From contig VXCM01000067.1 in assembly GCA_014773175.1 (NCBI GenBank), positions 250,524 through 314,523 on the forward strand: a stretch of 64,000 nt of DNA. The letters are read 5' to 3'. The stretch is from Lucifuga dentata (Eukaryota; Chordata; Actinopteri; Ophidiiformes; Bythitidae). The notes under the pieces are model-generated. The model was not told where the DNA came from. It made no database searches and was given only the letters and a program-made list of their open reading frames with translations. Numbering within the stretch: the first letter of the stretch is position 1; every line of letters begins with the position of its first letter. A program made the translations under genes and the position numbers. This document shows positions 23,301-35,069 of this stretch, one piece after another.

Positions 23301-26300
23301 AGATCTTATATGTCCCTTTCCCCTCTGAATTATATCCCTTGAAATCTTAAATTAAAAGCATCCCTTGTACCCTGTTACATTTTACAAGCCAATGATCATT
23401 CAATGGTCACAGGAATGTTGCTATGTTTTTACATTCTTTACTACCAGCATTGGGAATAAGAAATGACAGTCCGATTCTCCACCTGACCACCAGCTCTCAC
23501 CGCCTAGTTTCCCTTACTTCACCTAACTGTGTCACCCGCTCCCAATTTCCTAATTAGCTGTATGTTTACATATACCAGCCAGTTTCTTTTAGTCCCAATT
23601 AGATTGTCTTGGAAGCATATAGCTCAAGTGTTCAGCCATTTACCTGCCTGTGAATCGTGATCTGACAATGACACTCAAATCCGAAGTTCTTAAAACCTCA
23701 AACACAGTGTCAACTCATAAGCAAGTCATAACGTGTTGTTTACTAACTTTATTCCATTTCAAATTAGCATAAAGTGTGTTTAAGAGCAGTCTAGTGATTG
23801 TGTAGCCATTATTTCTTGTAATCTCTCATCCTGATTGGACATATCACCAGATATGTGCAGCATATAAGCACAAATGGTACATGGTTCTTACCCTGATCAT
23901 GTTCATCTGGACACTGTTGTGAAAGAAAGCCCATAGCTGAGGTCCCACCTCCTCCCAGGCTTTGGCCATGTTCTGGAGCCTCTCCAGCTCTTCGAATGTT
24001 GTATTGGCCTGAACGCACACACGATTTCAATTCAATGCACACAGTGTAAAGTCGTCACAATAGACCAGCAGATTTAAAGAGAGAGGCTTTCCATGAATGT
24101 CTATCTACAAGCCATTTTCAGAGCTATATCAACTAAAGTGGAATCCATTTGAGTGTCATCCTAGCCAGATAATAGAAATACTGAAGTGTTCAGGTAAAAA
24201 AGAAAACCTGCCCTGTTCACCTGATGACTTTCTCAAATAAAACAAGACAGAGATAGAATGCTGGTTTGGATTGTCTCATTTTACTTTGTTCAAGATCTCT
24301 CTCATCAGATCATGTGAAAATAGCGTCAGGTAGTTAACACCAGCAGGATCAGAGAAACCCAACATTCCATTTATCCAAAGTCTCAACTACCTTCACTTCA
24401 AACCATATCAATGCTCAACAAGCGCACACTTACATCAGAATCATTTTCTGTCCCTGAGTAAATCGGCTTTCTCCTGAGACTGTTTTGTCTCAGTAACAAT
24501 AAGTGAGACATGGAAGACTGCACCTATATATTCAGTTTAGCATCCAATTCTCCCCTCTGCTTCCCTTCCCTCCCACTGCAGTAAACAGTCCCATATCCCT
24601 CCACCTTCCTGTGCTTCGATAGTCAGCTCATTCCTGAGTAGGGTGGGGAGGATTATCACAAACAGATACTGAAAGCATCGAAGGAAAAGTGTGGGTAGAG
24701 ACATAGCGAGAATCTAAGAGAGGAGACAGACAGAGAGGTGAGGGGTCGGGCTGGAGGTGGTCTCTCTTACGCTCTTTAATATCTTGCGGATGGCAGGGGA
24801 GTCTGGGGTGTACAAGATCTTTCCCATCAGCAGGGGTTTGACTGAATTCCACACAATTTTTGTGACAGGGTTTGACTCCAGGCTTTCCATCAGGGCATTG
24901 CAGAAAGGAGCTATGGGAGGAGAATGAGGAAAAGCTACAAAAACTGCAGAAAGGCATTATCTTCTGATTGGTGCAGAGTACACACAAGTATTTTCTTACA
25001 TCCTCCAGATCTGGGCCTAAGATAGATTGTGCACACATGCTTGTGTTTAAATTGTTCATTTGTCATTTACAAGGACAAAAACTAAACACGGTTTTTCACT
25101 TACTGGCATTGTTGTCGTAGGCATAGTTGTGGTTCTTGGTGCTGTTGACCCCCAAAAACACCTTGTAGTTGTTGTCCTCATACCAGTTGAAGGACAGAAC
25201 CCTGGAGCCGCCTCCCTCTGGGTAACCGCAGAAGAGACTGGATACACTGGACATTAACTGGGTGAAAGAGGAGGGACCCCCAGCTTGGAACAGAGAGTAG
25301 ACCACTTTAAGGAGATCTTTGGAGCTTTCCCGCTCCATCAGCTATGAAAGCTATTAAAAAAACAACAACACAGATTTAGGAGAGTAAAAATTGGGAGTTT
25401 TGGGTCAGAGTTTAACAATTCTAGGTGTGATACGCATAAGTATCATAAGCAAGAAATTACATGAGCTCTACATTTACATGGCAAACATATCTCAAATTGT
25501 AAACAATATTTAGCTATTTATAGCAATTGTGCATGTGACAGGCAAATTAAAAACTATATGAAGAGTTTGTCCAAAACTAGCGTGTGTGAGTGTGAGAGTG
25601 TGTGTGAGTGTGAGGGAGAGTGAAGAGAAAGGGAGAGTGGGAGAGGGAGAGAAAGTGTGAGAATGAGTGTGAGAGTGAGTGGAAGACAGAAAGGTACATG
25701 GATTTGACCCATGTCTGGTTTTCTGCAGTAATTATATACAACATAGTGGTGTTTCTATTTGTCATATTCATTCATACCATGTGAATTTTATAATATAAAC
25801 TCTCGCTATAAAACAATAGCTTGAAAGACAAGCAAACATGGAAGAATGCCTCTCCTCACGAGACAAGGACAGTCTGAGGGTGGAATAAATATCCTCCCAT
25901 TGATAGAACCAAAATAGCCTCATCAGACTGCATTTCTCCGCTGTATGTATCATTTCCTCTGAGATGAAATGGCGGGGAGGTTGACTTTTGGTTTTGTTCG
26001 TTTAAAAACAACATATCTGGGATGAATTTCACAGTTTTAAATAATGAAAAAGTAAGTAAGTGGAACAAAAATAGAGGAATTTTATTAAGCATGTTTGAAC
26101 CCATTAAATACAACCCAGATACACGTTATCTGGGTTACATTACATTACTGTCAATCATTTTTTAAGGGAATATAAATATTAAAATTGTTTTTCCTACCTT
26201 CCAGACTGCCATTGGTTTCAGTTCATTCCAGTACGCTATAAAAATCAACTTGCAAAGACTTGAAATGTGCTTAGATACATAATCCATCACAGTAAAGCAT

Positions 26301-26899
26301 GTTTTAATTTTTTTGTCAGTTACTCCATAGAAGAAAATGTATAGTCTTAACATAATGTCTATGCTGGTCGTATTTATTGGGCTCAAACATGCAAAATCAC
26401 GAGTATGGTCCTTTACATCAAATAAAAATATCCTCAATTCCTAGAACTGAGTGTTTGAAAAGTCAACTTGATCTCTGGAGGGGATCATTTTTATCTGGAA
26501 TTCAGTCCTTCCTGGCAATTTGTTCAGAGGCCTTGACTTTATTATCATAGTTTTATAATCCCACTACTCCAACATGCAGACTGTGTCAGACAGTACTGAA
26601 ACAGCTTTGAAAGGTCTGTGATTAAAGTGACTCATCACTCTACTATGTCCCTCTACTCTGCAGACAGACTTAATGCATGTACATGCATATGGACACACAC
26701 ACAAACACACAGACAACGCACACCCTCAATTTCTCTCTCTCTCTCACTCCCTTTTCTTCCCTTTTCTTATTGATTTGACACACATCACACACAGGCTAAA
26801 TTAAAGGAAAGAGATGTGGGTAATGAGAGTAGTTGGCTCGACTTTCTGTCACCACGGTGATATGAAGGTCCCACCTACAGGCTATGTCAGCTCCAAGGA

Positions 26900-26958
<59 letters not shown>

Positions 26959-29598
26959 CCATGACAAAGATGATGATGGGAAACACTCCCCCATGGGATG
27001 TACAGTGAACGTGCTGAAACACACAACAGTCTGTGTGTGTGTTCAAGTAGGCAGTGTAAGAAGGAAAAACGTGCAAATACAGCTCTATTCTATTCTATTT
27101 TATTCTATTCTGTTCTACAAATTATGCAAGTATTATAGTCCCTTATATTGCAAAGTTAATATATATGCACTGAATTAAGCAGTGCATGCAAAAACACACA
27201 CACATACACACATAAGTAATCATATAGATTTAAATCCAAAAGTGCACACATATAAGCATCTACACACATGCATATATGTATGTGTGTACTCAATTGTACA
27301 CACACATACATACTGTACATGTATGCCCAGACACACATACATGCATACAGCACATTGCTGAACCCATCACTCAGAACTCCTCTGTGAGCTTTTCTCAGAG
27401 GAAGAGGTGAGTTTCCCACGAGCTAAAAATACTGAGGCCTCTGATCCTACAGCCTGAAAAGAAGAGCGTAGAGGGCAGGAGTGGAAGGGATTGATGGACT
27501 TCAGAACACTTACAACTTGGATCTTCTCTGATGCTGCCTTAAGAACCCGACCCCAGAAGTGCAGGTCAAGACCTTCAGAGCTGGGATTCATAACCCGGGG
27601 CATCTGGGGGGGAAAAGGTCATAAATGTAATTCTGGATTCTGGAGACAGTAAAGTGAAATATTCATACAATTACAACCACAGCCTGATCTAGTGACCCCT
27701 TGCTGTCTGTGTATTCTGTTTTCAGTGGTGCTGTGTGAAGGACTCAGACAGCTACACACATTCACAAGAAGCCAGTTAAACAATTTCAGGGATTGGAACC
27801 AACACCCTTCTATGTAAAACCCCATTACAGAAAACATTTAGCCTTCTTTTCTGGCAATAAGATTGGGTCTGGCCTATACGTGGAATATCGCAGAACCGAG
27901 AACCTTTTGTGAACCTGTAATAGACTTCATGCTTAATGATATTCACTAAACTTCCCTCAGCGACTTGTATTTTTTACTACTTTAGGCAGAATCCATTAGC
28001 ATGAGGTGTTAGAGAGCGCCTGGTCAGGGCAGAGCGCTGAAGGCTACGGAAACACTGAATGCCAAGACAAACAACCACATGAGATATCCTTCCTTTCACA
28101 TTCCTCTCACCTACATTTCAATGAATGAAGGAAGGAGGGAGGCTGTGAAGGGGAAAGAGAAAGCGAGTGAATAGGAAGGGAGGGCGTCAATAGGTTGATG
28201 GGAGAAGGGTGTGAGGAGTATGACGGGAAAAGGAAAGGGGTAAGTGGGTCGTACTGGGCTTTAAGCCTAATAAATGTGTTAAATATAAGGATTGCCATCG
28301 AGATGTTGTACTAATACAAACCAAGGAAAACACTGACTCAAGATGGTTTTCTGATATTCACTGAATGTCACCATAACTGGAACACCTTACAGTATATTGC
28401 AATTCAGTATGTCACATGGATCCTTACAGTAAACTGGATTTATTTAAGGTGTTCCTGTTGTTTTGTCCACTTCCTGTACGTACTGTATGCTAACAGAATT
28501 TAAAGAAACCCATATTATGTAAGGCAAAAGTGTACAACCGACATATTGAGCAATGAACTTGCCTTGGTTTGCATATGATTTCATCAAAGTCTTAAATAAT
28601 TGGAAAGTTTACTGGTAAGCAAAATATAGAGCAGCATGATTTCATCCACAGAACTGAACATGATCAGTTGGTGAAGTAAAGCAACAAACTTTTTGTCTTC
28701 CTGAAAGACATAAGTAAAGGCTTTTTCAACTCCATCCTCCCTGCTCCAACCGTTCAAGTCCCGTTTGGGTGCTATAGCCAGACACTGTACCAACCAGACA
28801 GCACGATGTACTGCCTCTTACATTGACTGAGCTCTACAGATTGGTACGTTAGTAATGTATGTATACTAGATGCTGCACCATGTCTTCAAGACTACCTTAC
28901 AGGCTGTGGGCGGGGCTTAGCTAAGCCCATTACAGAAATAGGCCAAGGGATAATGCCATGCCAACCTCCTGAGCCAGTCATCTGACTCACACCGGCTGAA
29001 CCCAAACATGCAGTATAGTGAGGAACTGATGTGCCATGAAGAGAAATAGTTTAACTACCGTTGTATCTAAGTTGTGAGATAGGTGTTTTCCTTCAAAACA
29101 GTTATAAACCAATTTTATCAAAGCTTGATGGAGGGTGGGGTATGACCTGGGGAAGAACCCATTAAATTTTGGTGTGGATCTGGATTCAGGGTTGGATCCA
29201 AGAAGGGCAATCAGTCCTGTAAAGACAGCTAAAGCCTTCAGGGATCTCATTGGTAGCAAGGACTGCACAACAATGAAAACAACCCCTTCTTCCAAAATGA
29301 GAATCTTTATCAGAGACGTAACCCTATTCTTAAGTGAAGGAGAACCAAAAACCAATGGTATAATCACAGGGAGCAACAGGATGCAATGGGAATTACTGAC
29401 CAGTTTGAAGATTTTGAAGAAGTCCAGATTAGCGTAGAGAATGTCCTCTATCTTCTGCAGCTTTTGCTGGCTGAGGGCACACATGATGTTGCGCACTACA
29501 TGCGGGCCTCTACGACTGGGAAATATGATGAAGTGCTCCAGCAGGGCCTGGCTGCAGGCAATATCTTTAAGCTGCAGATCTGGGATGCCAAAGGCAAA
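20363..29598 (-). CDS. abca4: abca4 exons 6-13: extracellular domain 1
   Basis: Exons at 29401-29598, 27514-27603, 25104-25341, 24771-24910, 23892-24008, 22966-23163, 21034-21239 and 20363-20539. They encode about residues 191-645, the bulk of the large exocytoplasmic domain that receives the retinoid-lipid substrate. Conserved blocks are [20 protein letters not shown] in the form [20 protein letters not shown] (exon 8), [14 protein letters not shown] (exon 9), WEEVGPQLW (exon 10), [12 protein letters not shown] (exon 11), [20 protein letters not shown] (exon 12) and [12 protein letters not shown] (exon 13). Several N-x-S/T sequons are visible. No stop or frameshift is present in these eight exons. 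Introns here are the longest of the gene (up to 2.2 kb) and carry most of its microsatellites. Confidence 0.94.
21240..22965. other. abca4 intron 11 (1.7 kb), microsatellites, no gene
   Basis: Contains (CA)n at about 21748-21766 and 21990-22014, a T/A-rich block near 21580-21650, and otherwise unique sequence. No conserved coding block was recognised on either strand. Confidence 0.7.
26100..26416. mobile_element. fold-back element, degraded copy D, in abca4 intron 7
   Basis: The right end ggctcaaacatgcaaaatca with agtatggtccttta (26380-26414) and the inner block ctaccttccagactgccatt with ggtttcagttcattcc (26200-26229) match copy A. The left terminus is lost or decayed. It is the oldest-looking of the four copies. 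Confidence 0.65.
26902..26958. repeat. compound (TC)n(AC)n microsatellite
   Basis: About 41 bp of TC repeats run directly into about 16 bp of CA repeats, in the abca4 intron between exons 7 and 8. Confidence 0.95.
29118..29205. repeat. second copy of the dispersed 'gatctggatc' repeat
   Basis: Plus strand gggaagaacccattaaattt then tggtgtggatctggattcag parallels the segment near 13000-13035 (gtgattaaattttgaagttg then atctggatc). It is a short fragment in the intron between abca4 exons 6 and 7. Confidence 0.45.
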
Positions 29599-29834
29599 CT
29601 AGAGAAGATGAAAAGGAAAAGGTGCAATGTCATGTCGAGTCAGAGAAGATAATTAAAGTCAAGATTCTGTTATGTCACTTTTTTGTCTGTGGGGTATGTC
29701 TGACTTTTACTCACTTTAAATCACTGGAAATTATATTAAGTTTTTCAGTATTGTTTTACAAATTCAGGATGCGTCGTCATCCTTTACCATTAGCAGGGAA
29801 GAACCCAAGACTCATTTATAACTTCATGCTGTAC

Positions 29835-32158
29835 CTGTTCTAGTCGTATTTGTGCATTGAGGAGCTGGTAGACCACAGAACTGGAGAAGCCTACGTCTCA
29901 CAACAGGAAGGCTGTGAAAACCTTGTCATCCTTCAGAATGTCTTTTACTTTCAGTCCTTGTCCTACATGAAAAGTCAGGAGTTAGTGTAAGAAACAGAGA
30001 TTATCACGCAAACAATTCTGTTTCTCTAGCTTGTCCAGAAAGAAACATCTGAGTCCATGAGACTTTTTCTGTTCTCATTATAGAGTTAAACAGGGCCTGC
30101 TCTCTGGACCACACAGCATCTCTCACACTTTCACTTATACCTGCAACCACAGACGGGTTGTTGCGTAATGTTTCCATAAAGTCTGAGAAGGAGGACATTT
30201 CTTGCCAAAGCTGACCAAACTGCTGGACCTCCGTCTCCTTTAGCAGAAGCTCCTGGATGTCAGCATAGAATCGTGCCAGTCTAGAACACAGAGCCAACCA
30301 AAACAAATTAGTCAGCTAATTTATTATCTAGTGATAACAGTGTGGAATGTAAAGCATTATTATCTCATTTAATTTAATTCTCTCATCGTTCATCCATTTT
30401 CTATACCCACTTAGCCTAATTGGGGTTGGAGGAAATGATTCCAGCATTCACTGGGCAAGAAAAGAGTAATAATATATCATTAAATCAGTCATTGAATCTG
30501 GTCTTTTTTAATCATCTACAGCCAGAGATAATTGTGAAACAATTTTTTTCTTAATGATTATGTACACTAGACAAAACTTGAAGAAACAGTACAACAAAAA
30601 GACAATCAGAGGTCTGAATCAAAGGCCAGCTAATGTTTGGTTTTAATGAGCAAAAAAAAAAAAACCCCTACAGGGTTAGAGGTTTGATTCTGTGCTTCTT
30701 GGAATAAGACAACAAACTTACAGTATTTCTGCTCAATCTGAATAAAGGAGTCAGGAGTTATACGGTACCATCCTTATCAGCACTCGTGAACAAAACAAAG
30801 ACACTGTATATATAGCAGTTTGGTCCAGGGATTGGTACTAGAAAATAATTTTTCTGCAGTAGTTCTTGTGTCTGAAGCACAAGCATAGTGTGTTTTCAAG
30901 AGGTTTCAAGGTTGAACTTGAAATGAAATAAAGAAAGATAAAAGTTTTCTGTCGCAGCAGCAGCAGCAGCAGCAGCAGCAAACTTCAGTGTGTTTTGCTT
31001 TTAGGCTTACACAGAGTTGTTATAGTTGGACACGACCCCTGGAGACTCTCCTCTGGTTGGATATCTGAAGCAGGGGTTGTTGGCGTTGCAGAAGATGCCC
31101 TGGATCCAGGGTAGGATCCCTGCTGAGGGCATGGCCTTGTTGGGGAAATGACCTGGATGAAGAGATGACACAATGGAAGGCATGTGAGTGTTGTGATGCA
31201 ACTTTAAAAGAACTGCCAAAGGCTTAACATGTGCTGAACTTTCTGATAAAACTCCAACAAATACTGAGACAGGAAATGCTTGTCCGAGGATAAGAACATT
31301 CGCTTTTCTTCCTGATATTTAAAGAAAGCCCATTTTAACCAACAAATATTTTGTTTGTTAGTTATTTCTTACACTCATGTTGTTGGTACAGTGGGTTGGC
31401 CTTCCTCAGCCACACCAGACCAATAAATAACAACACTGGCCAGAAGATCTCAACCAGGAAGCGGATCTGAATAAAGACAGGTGAAGTGACACTCAAACAT
31501 ATTCATATAAAAGAGATTTATTTTGTATGACATGCTTCAAATGGTAGAAGTGGATGAAGGTTAAAGGACCATACGGCCATTATGCATGTTGGAGCCTAAA
31601 TATTCAGTTTTCATACATGCAACATTACTGACAATCAGTTTTCAGGTTTTTTTCAAAGTTATGTAATTTTTAGCATTTTTGCACAATAAAAAGAGTGAAG
31701 TGAATGTATGTCTCCACCGGGGAATATAGTCCAAAAAGAAGATCCGCATTTATCGAAAAATTTAAAGGACCGTGACTATGGCTGCATAACTATTAGTAGG
31801 CAAAACATTGATTTTTAAGGTGGGTGTATCGCTTGAATATTTGATTTTGAAAGATTNAGTAGGCAAAACATTGATTTTTAAGGTGGGTGTATCGCTTGAA
31901 TATTTGATTTTGAAAGATTAAGAAATATTGCAAAATGTCAGGAAAGCTGAAATACAGTTTTATCCTTTGGGGAATGATTGTCAGTAAGGTAACATGTTTG
32001 AAAATTGAAACAAACATGCAAAATGGCCAGTATGGTCCTTTAAAAGTTACAGCATTACAGTTGAATGAGGCAGGCAGCTAAGAGAAAGTTACCTTCTGCC
32101 TCTTGCGGAGAGTCCAGTTTTTCCACAGTAACAGGCGGACTTGACTGCTTGTATTCAT
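29835..32158 (-). CDS. abca4: abca4 exons 1-5: N-terminus, TM1 and start of extracellular domain 1
   Basis: Exons at 32093-32158, 31373-31466, 31011-31152, 30141-30280 and 29835-29962. The ATG at 32156-32158 opens a 22-residue cytoplasmic start whose [14 protein letters not shown] stretch is the family signature. Exon 2 supplies TM1 (about residues 25-42). Exon 3 carries the conserved [10 protein letters not shown] and NNPCF region with the SNYNNS sequon. Exon 4 is a helical segment of the exocytoplasmic domain. Exon 5 has a normal acceptor, donor and length (128 nt), but codon 169 reads TGA in the context [16 protein letters not shown]. The usual residue there is probably Arg, so a CGA to TGA change at a CpG fits. 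Start choice: it matches the mammalian N-terminus in length and there is no better upstream ATG. Confidence 0.93.
29898..29900 (-). other. abca4: in-frame TGA stop, abca4 codon 169 (exon 5)
   Basis: The plus strand reads tca here, so the minus-strand codon is TGA. It sits between TTG and GAC in a frame fixed by exons 1-4 upstream and exon 6 downstream. The exon keeps its 128-nt length and both splice sites. Skipping it would shift the frame, so splicing cannot rescue the product. Confidence 0.9.
30954..30980. repeat. (CAG)9 trinucleotide repeat near abca4 exon 3
   Basis: Nine CAG units on the plus strand, read as CTG in the abca4 transcript, begin about 30 nt past the exon 3 donor. Confidence 0.95.
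31561..32043. mobile_element. fold-back TTAA element, copy C, in abca4 intron 1
   Basis: TTAA at 31561-31564 then AGGACCATACGGCCATTATG. The right end is GGCCAGTATGGTCCT with TTAA at 32040-32043. It shares the inner segment of copy B (caaaacattgatttttaagg, ggtgggtgtatcgc). It includes the 63-bp N-joined duplication, so its true length is about 420 bp. Confidence 0.75.
31795..31919. repeat. 63-bp duplicated block around a single N (assembly join)
   Basis: The sequence from agtaggcaaaacatt at 31795 is repeated identically after the N at 31857. It has the same form as the join at 35364. It lies inside a fold-back element in abca4 intron 1, so it does not touch coding sequence. Confidence 0.85.
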
Positions 32159-35069
32159 CGCTCTGCAGCTCAACCCCTAGAAGGGGTCATCCGACTGTGA
32201 TACACCTGCAGGAGCAGAACTCAATCAATCCTGACATTCAATTATCAACAGGTTAACGGACAAAGATTTGATATGACTTTATTTTCACAGTCTCTGACAG
32301 ACGGTAGTGAAGTAAAAAGAGAGTCCTCAACTTCAGACATTGATTTTGAAAATCAATACCCAAGCTTTCTGAACGTCCTTTGGAAAGTCTTAATTATTTT
32401 TGTATAATTGTTTGTTTTTTTTTAAATCTGATTGTAGGATGCCTTTTACCATCTGGCCAGGGGCAAGAGATGAAAACTAGCCTTCTGGGCTAACTCTGGC
32501 TCATTAACAGTTTCCTGTTTTTGCTGTTGGATCAATGAGCATTGTCTCTGACAAACTAATAAATGAATTGAAATGAAAGTCAAAATAGGCAAGTCCAAGG
32601 TCAAAAGAAGCAAGACACAGGTCAGGTCACAAGTTAAGACTGACAAGCCAAGCATCGAGATGCGGAACAATAACTTGTTCCCACCTCAGCCCTGTTGAAG
32701 TGCTCTTGAGCAAAACACTAAATCCCTACCAAGTACAAGGTTTATTGTGCTTGGAAAGGGGCACAAGAATAAATGCTGACAGGAGACCAAGTAATTATAA
32801 CATTAACTATATATTGTATATGTAATGTTCCATTCAATATAAATAATATACAGCAAGAACATAGGCTGGTACATGTGTGCATGCCTGTTTTGCAAACACA
32901 ATGTGCACCTCCTCCTCCTCCTCCTCATTCCACTATTTCAAAAGACACATTCATTTTGGTGATATTAAAAAAATCTCAAAAGCCAGTCACATTATGCAGG
33001 TTATATGCAGATATGCTCAGAGAATGTTAGACATGAAGAGTAATTTGTTCAGAGTGACATGTCCAATAGATTACTCCTGCCTGTGGAGTCTTTCCCAGAC
33101 GGAGAATGCAATGGCACAAACACCTGTCTTGAAAAACAAGAAGAGGAAGGTAAACACTATCATTATCTGTCTGACGTCTCTGAAATCAACTTATTATGCA
33201 AACGTAATTACACATGACATGAGTTCTTTGTCCAAGATTGACAGAACCATTCAGACATGCAGTGCCAAACATGTTTTACCCTTGTAAAAATTGCTGCATG
33301 TTTAAGTAAAGCATTAATCATTAGTAATTTATTTCAGAACACAAGATGCATCAACCCATCCTGGCAAAAACCTAAAAATCATCTATCAGAACCTCTTCTT
33401 TTCCTTTACATTTGTAGCCACTGGTGACAGTATTGCCTTCAGCTTTTACATGATCTTACAGCTCACATCCAATTTTTCCATCACAACAACAAAACACACC
33501 TTTTGGAGAATACACTGTATCCCGAGCCTTACCTCTTGTGGAATGATGTAAAAGTCAAACGACATCTAGAGAAGGAGCTTCACAGACGAGATGAAGTAAC
33601 AGAAAACATTAAGGTACAAGGTAGAAGTGCTCGGTGTGACTCCCAGCTGCCTACTCTCTCTCTCCTCCGCCTCCAGGTCAGCAGCCTTCCTAATCTGATT
33701 GCTCTAATCTCCCAGCTCAACATGGGTAGGCAGAAAAAAGACAAGTCGTCCATTTTGAGGCAGAATTAGGGGGATATCTGCTGGGGGAAGAAACAAATTC
33801 TGTGGGATAGAAAGATTGCATGAGGTGGGTAACAGGTTTGATCATCAAACAGCAGCGGTGTGATGCTTGTGCCTTGTCAAATTGTCCGAAAACAGGCAGC
33901 AAGCGTTCCCAGCAGTCAGGCTACAAATAAGCTTTTGGCAACACAACTAGAAAATATAAAATGTGTGTCTGACTGCAAATTTTAACAGGAAGGGAAATGA
34001 CAAAAAGCACAGACAGGAGACTTGTTGAAGTGAGTCACTGTTCTGAGAAGCTTGGCTGGGTAGAACAGGTGACGTAAGTGATTATGTTGAGAGAATTTGA
34101 AGCCTTGACAGCAGACAATAAAACCTTGAACCTGAACTACATGGATGTGCACAATAGCAAAGAAAAATACTGTACAATCTCAGCTTAAATTCTGGGCTGC
34201 CATCCTGTTCACTCAGTTTGGTAACATCACAGGGCTTCAAGAACTTTAACAAGTCCATTAAACTAGACACAATGAGACCATAACATTATTGTTTCAATTT
34301 GCTATATGTCACAAAGAACAAAAATTCAATGCAGTAGAAATAAAAGCTTAAAATACATTTTTAATCTGCAGCAAGAACTGTTGCATGTCATTTTTCCTGT
34401 ATAGTCACATGACGTGATGAGACAAATTTACTGTAACAAACATGCAGTATGAGTGTATATAAAAAAACGTAAACAGATACATAAGGTTTACATACTGACA
34501 GAGATGTACCACTACAATGGACAAACTTTAGCATAAAAATGTTTTTTTTTACAATTAAAAACTTCATGTTAAAAATACTTCATTCTATTCCTTATGGAAT
34601 AAAATATGTCGTCTAAGCAAATTTAACATTAAAGGATTTAAACCTGCATTAAGTGCATTGTGTGATTACAATTAAATATAATTTCATAGCAAATCAATTA
34701 TGGTACATAAACGGAAGTGTTCAATTAAAACAAAAACAAAAAAAAAGATAGGCTAGCAATTGTTCACAAAAAGGAAATTTTGTGGTTATAAATTTCTTTG
34801 AGAGAAAAATAATTTTCCTTCTGTTGGCATCATGTTTCCATGTGTTTGTTCCAAATGCTGGTGACAAACCAATGTCTTGACACTTTACAATTCCAACATG
34901 TAAAATAAAATATATTAGCACTTATAACACTTTCATGGTGTATTTTGACAACCTTATGCTTACACCCACTCGACTTCTCTGATAAAAAATATGTGTTTTT
35001 TTCCCCCAATATACACTATGGCATAGATACATTAATATTTACAGATACAAGCTTTTTGGCATGTTATGT
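32159..35069. other. spacer between abca4 start and arhgap29 stop
   Basis: About 2.9 kb. The end next to 35069 is AT-rich and is probably arhgap29 3' UTR (a possible ATTAAA on the minus strand at 34360-34365, and AATAAA at 33328-33333 and 32741-32746). The part above 32158 should hold the abca4 5' UTR and promoter, but I saw no convincing TATA box or photoreceptor element. A (CTC)n stretch lies near 32911-32928, and a degraded dispersed repeat (ttgagcaaaacacta) near 32700. No coding potential was recognised. Confidence 0.5.

Larger units (their letters stand above)
25342..29400. other. abca4 introns 6 and 7 flanking the 90-nt exon at 27514-27603
   Basis: Besides exon 7, these introns hold GT/GA-rich low-complexity sequence (25581-25680), fold-back copy D, a TC/AC microsatellite, a TTCTA pentanucleotide stretch (about 27085-27118), CA-rich sequence (27190-27340) and the dispersed repeat at 29118. 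No other gene is seen. Confidence 0.65.
3770..32158 (-). pseudogene. abca4: abca4, retinal ABC transporter A4: complete exon set with two premature stops
   Basis: ABCA4 is a full-length ABC-A transporter of photoreceptor outer-segment discs. It flips N-retinylidene-phosphatidylethanolamine to the cytoplasmic leaflet. I traced 49 coding exons, all with GT donors and AG acceptors. They sum to 6,966 nt (2,321 codons plus stop) and phase is kept at every junction. Most exon lengths equal those I recall for human ABCA4 (2,273 residues). Order: TM1, large extracellular domain 1, TM2-6, NBD1, linker, TM7, extracellular domain 2, TM8-12, NBD2, VFVNF tail. Two codons are stops: TGA at 29898-29900 (codon 169) and TAG at 19852-19854 (codon 664). 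Either would remove both ATPase domains. The rest is strongly conserved, so inactivation is recent or the stops are consensus errors. Which teleost copy this is cannot be decided here. Identity is very sure; pseudogene status is likely but unproven. Confidence 0.9.

Noticed and set aside
29118..29437. Plus-strand open frame of about 100 codons opposite abca4 exon 6
   Set aside because: It overlaps a dispersed repeat and the antisense of exon 6, with no recognisable protein family.
29898..29900. TGA read as selenocysteine
   Set aside because: ABCA4 is not a selenoprotein family and no SECIS-like element was recognised. The second stop is TAG, which this would not explain.
29835..29962. Rescue of the exon 5 stop by exon skipping or shifted splice sites
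   Set aside because: The exon is 128 nt, so skipping shifts the frame. Both existing splice sites are good, and the length equals that of the mammalian exon.
30954..30980. CRISPR-like or coding polyglutamine repeat
   Set aside because: It is a simple intronic (CAG)n tract with no spacers and no open frame of interest.
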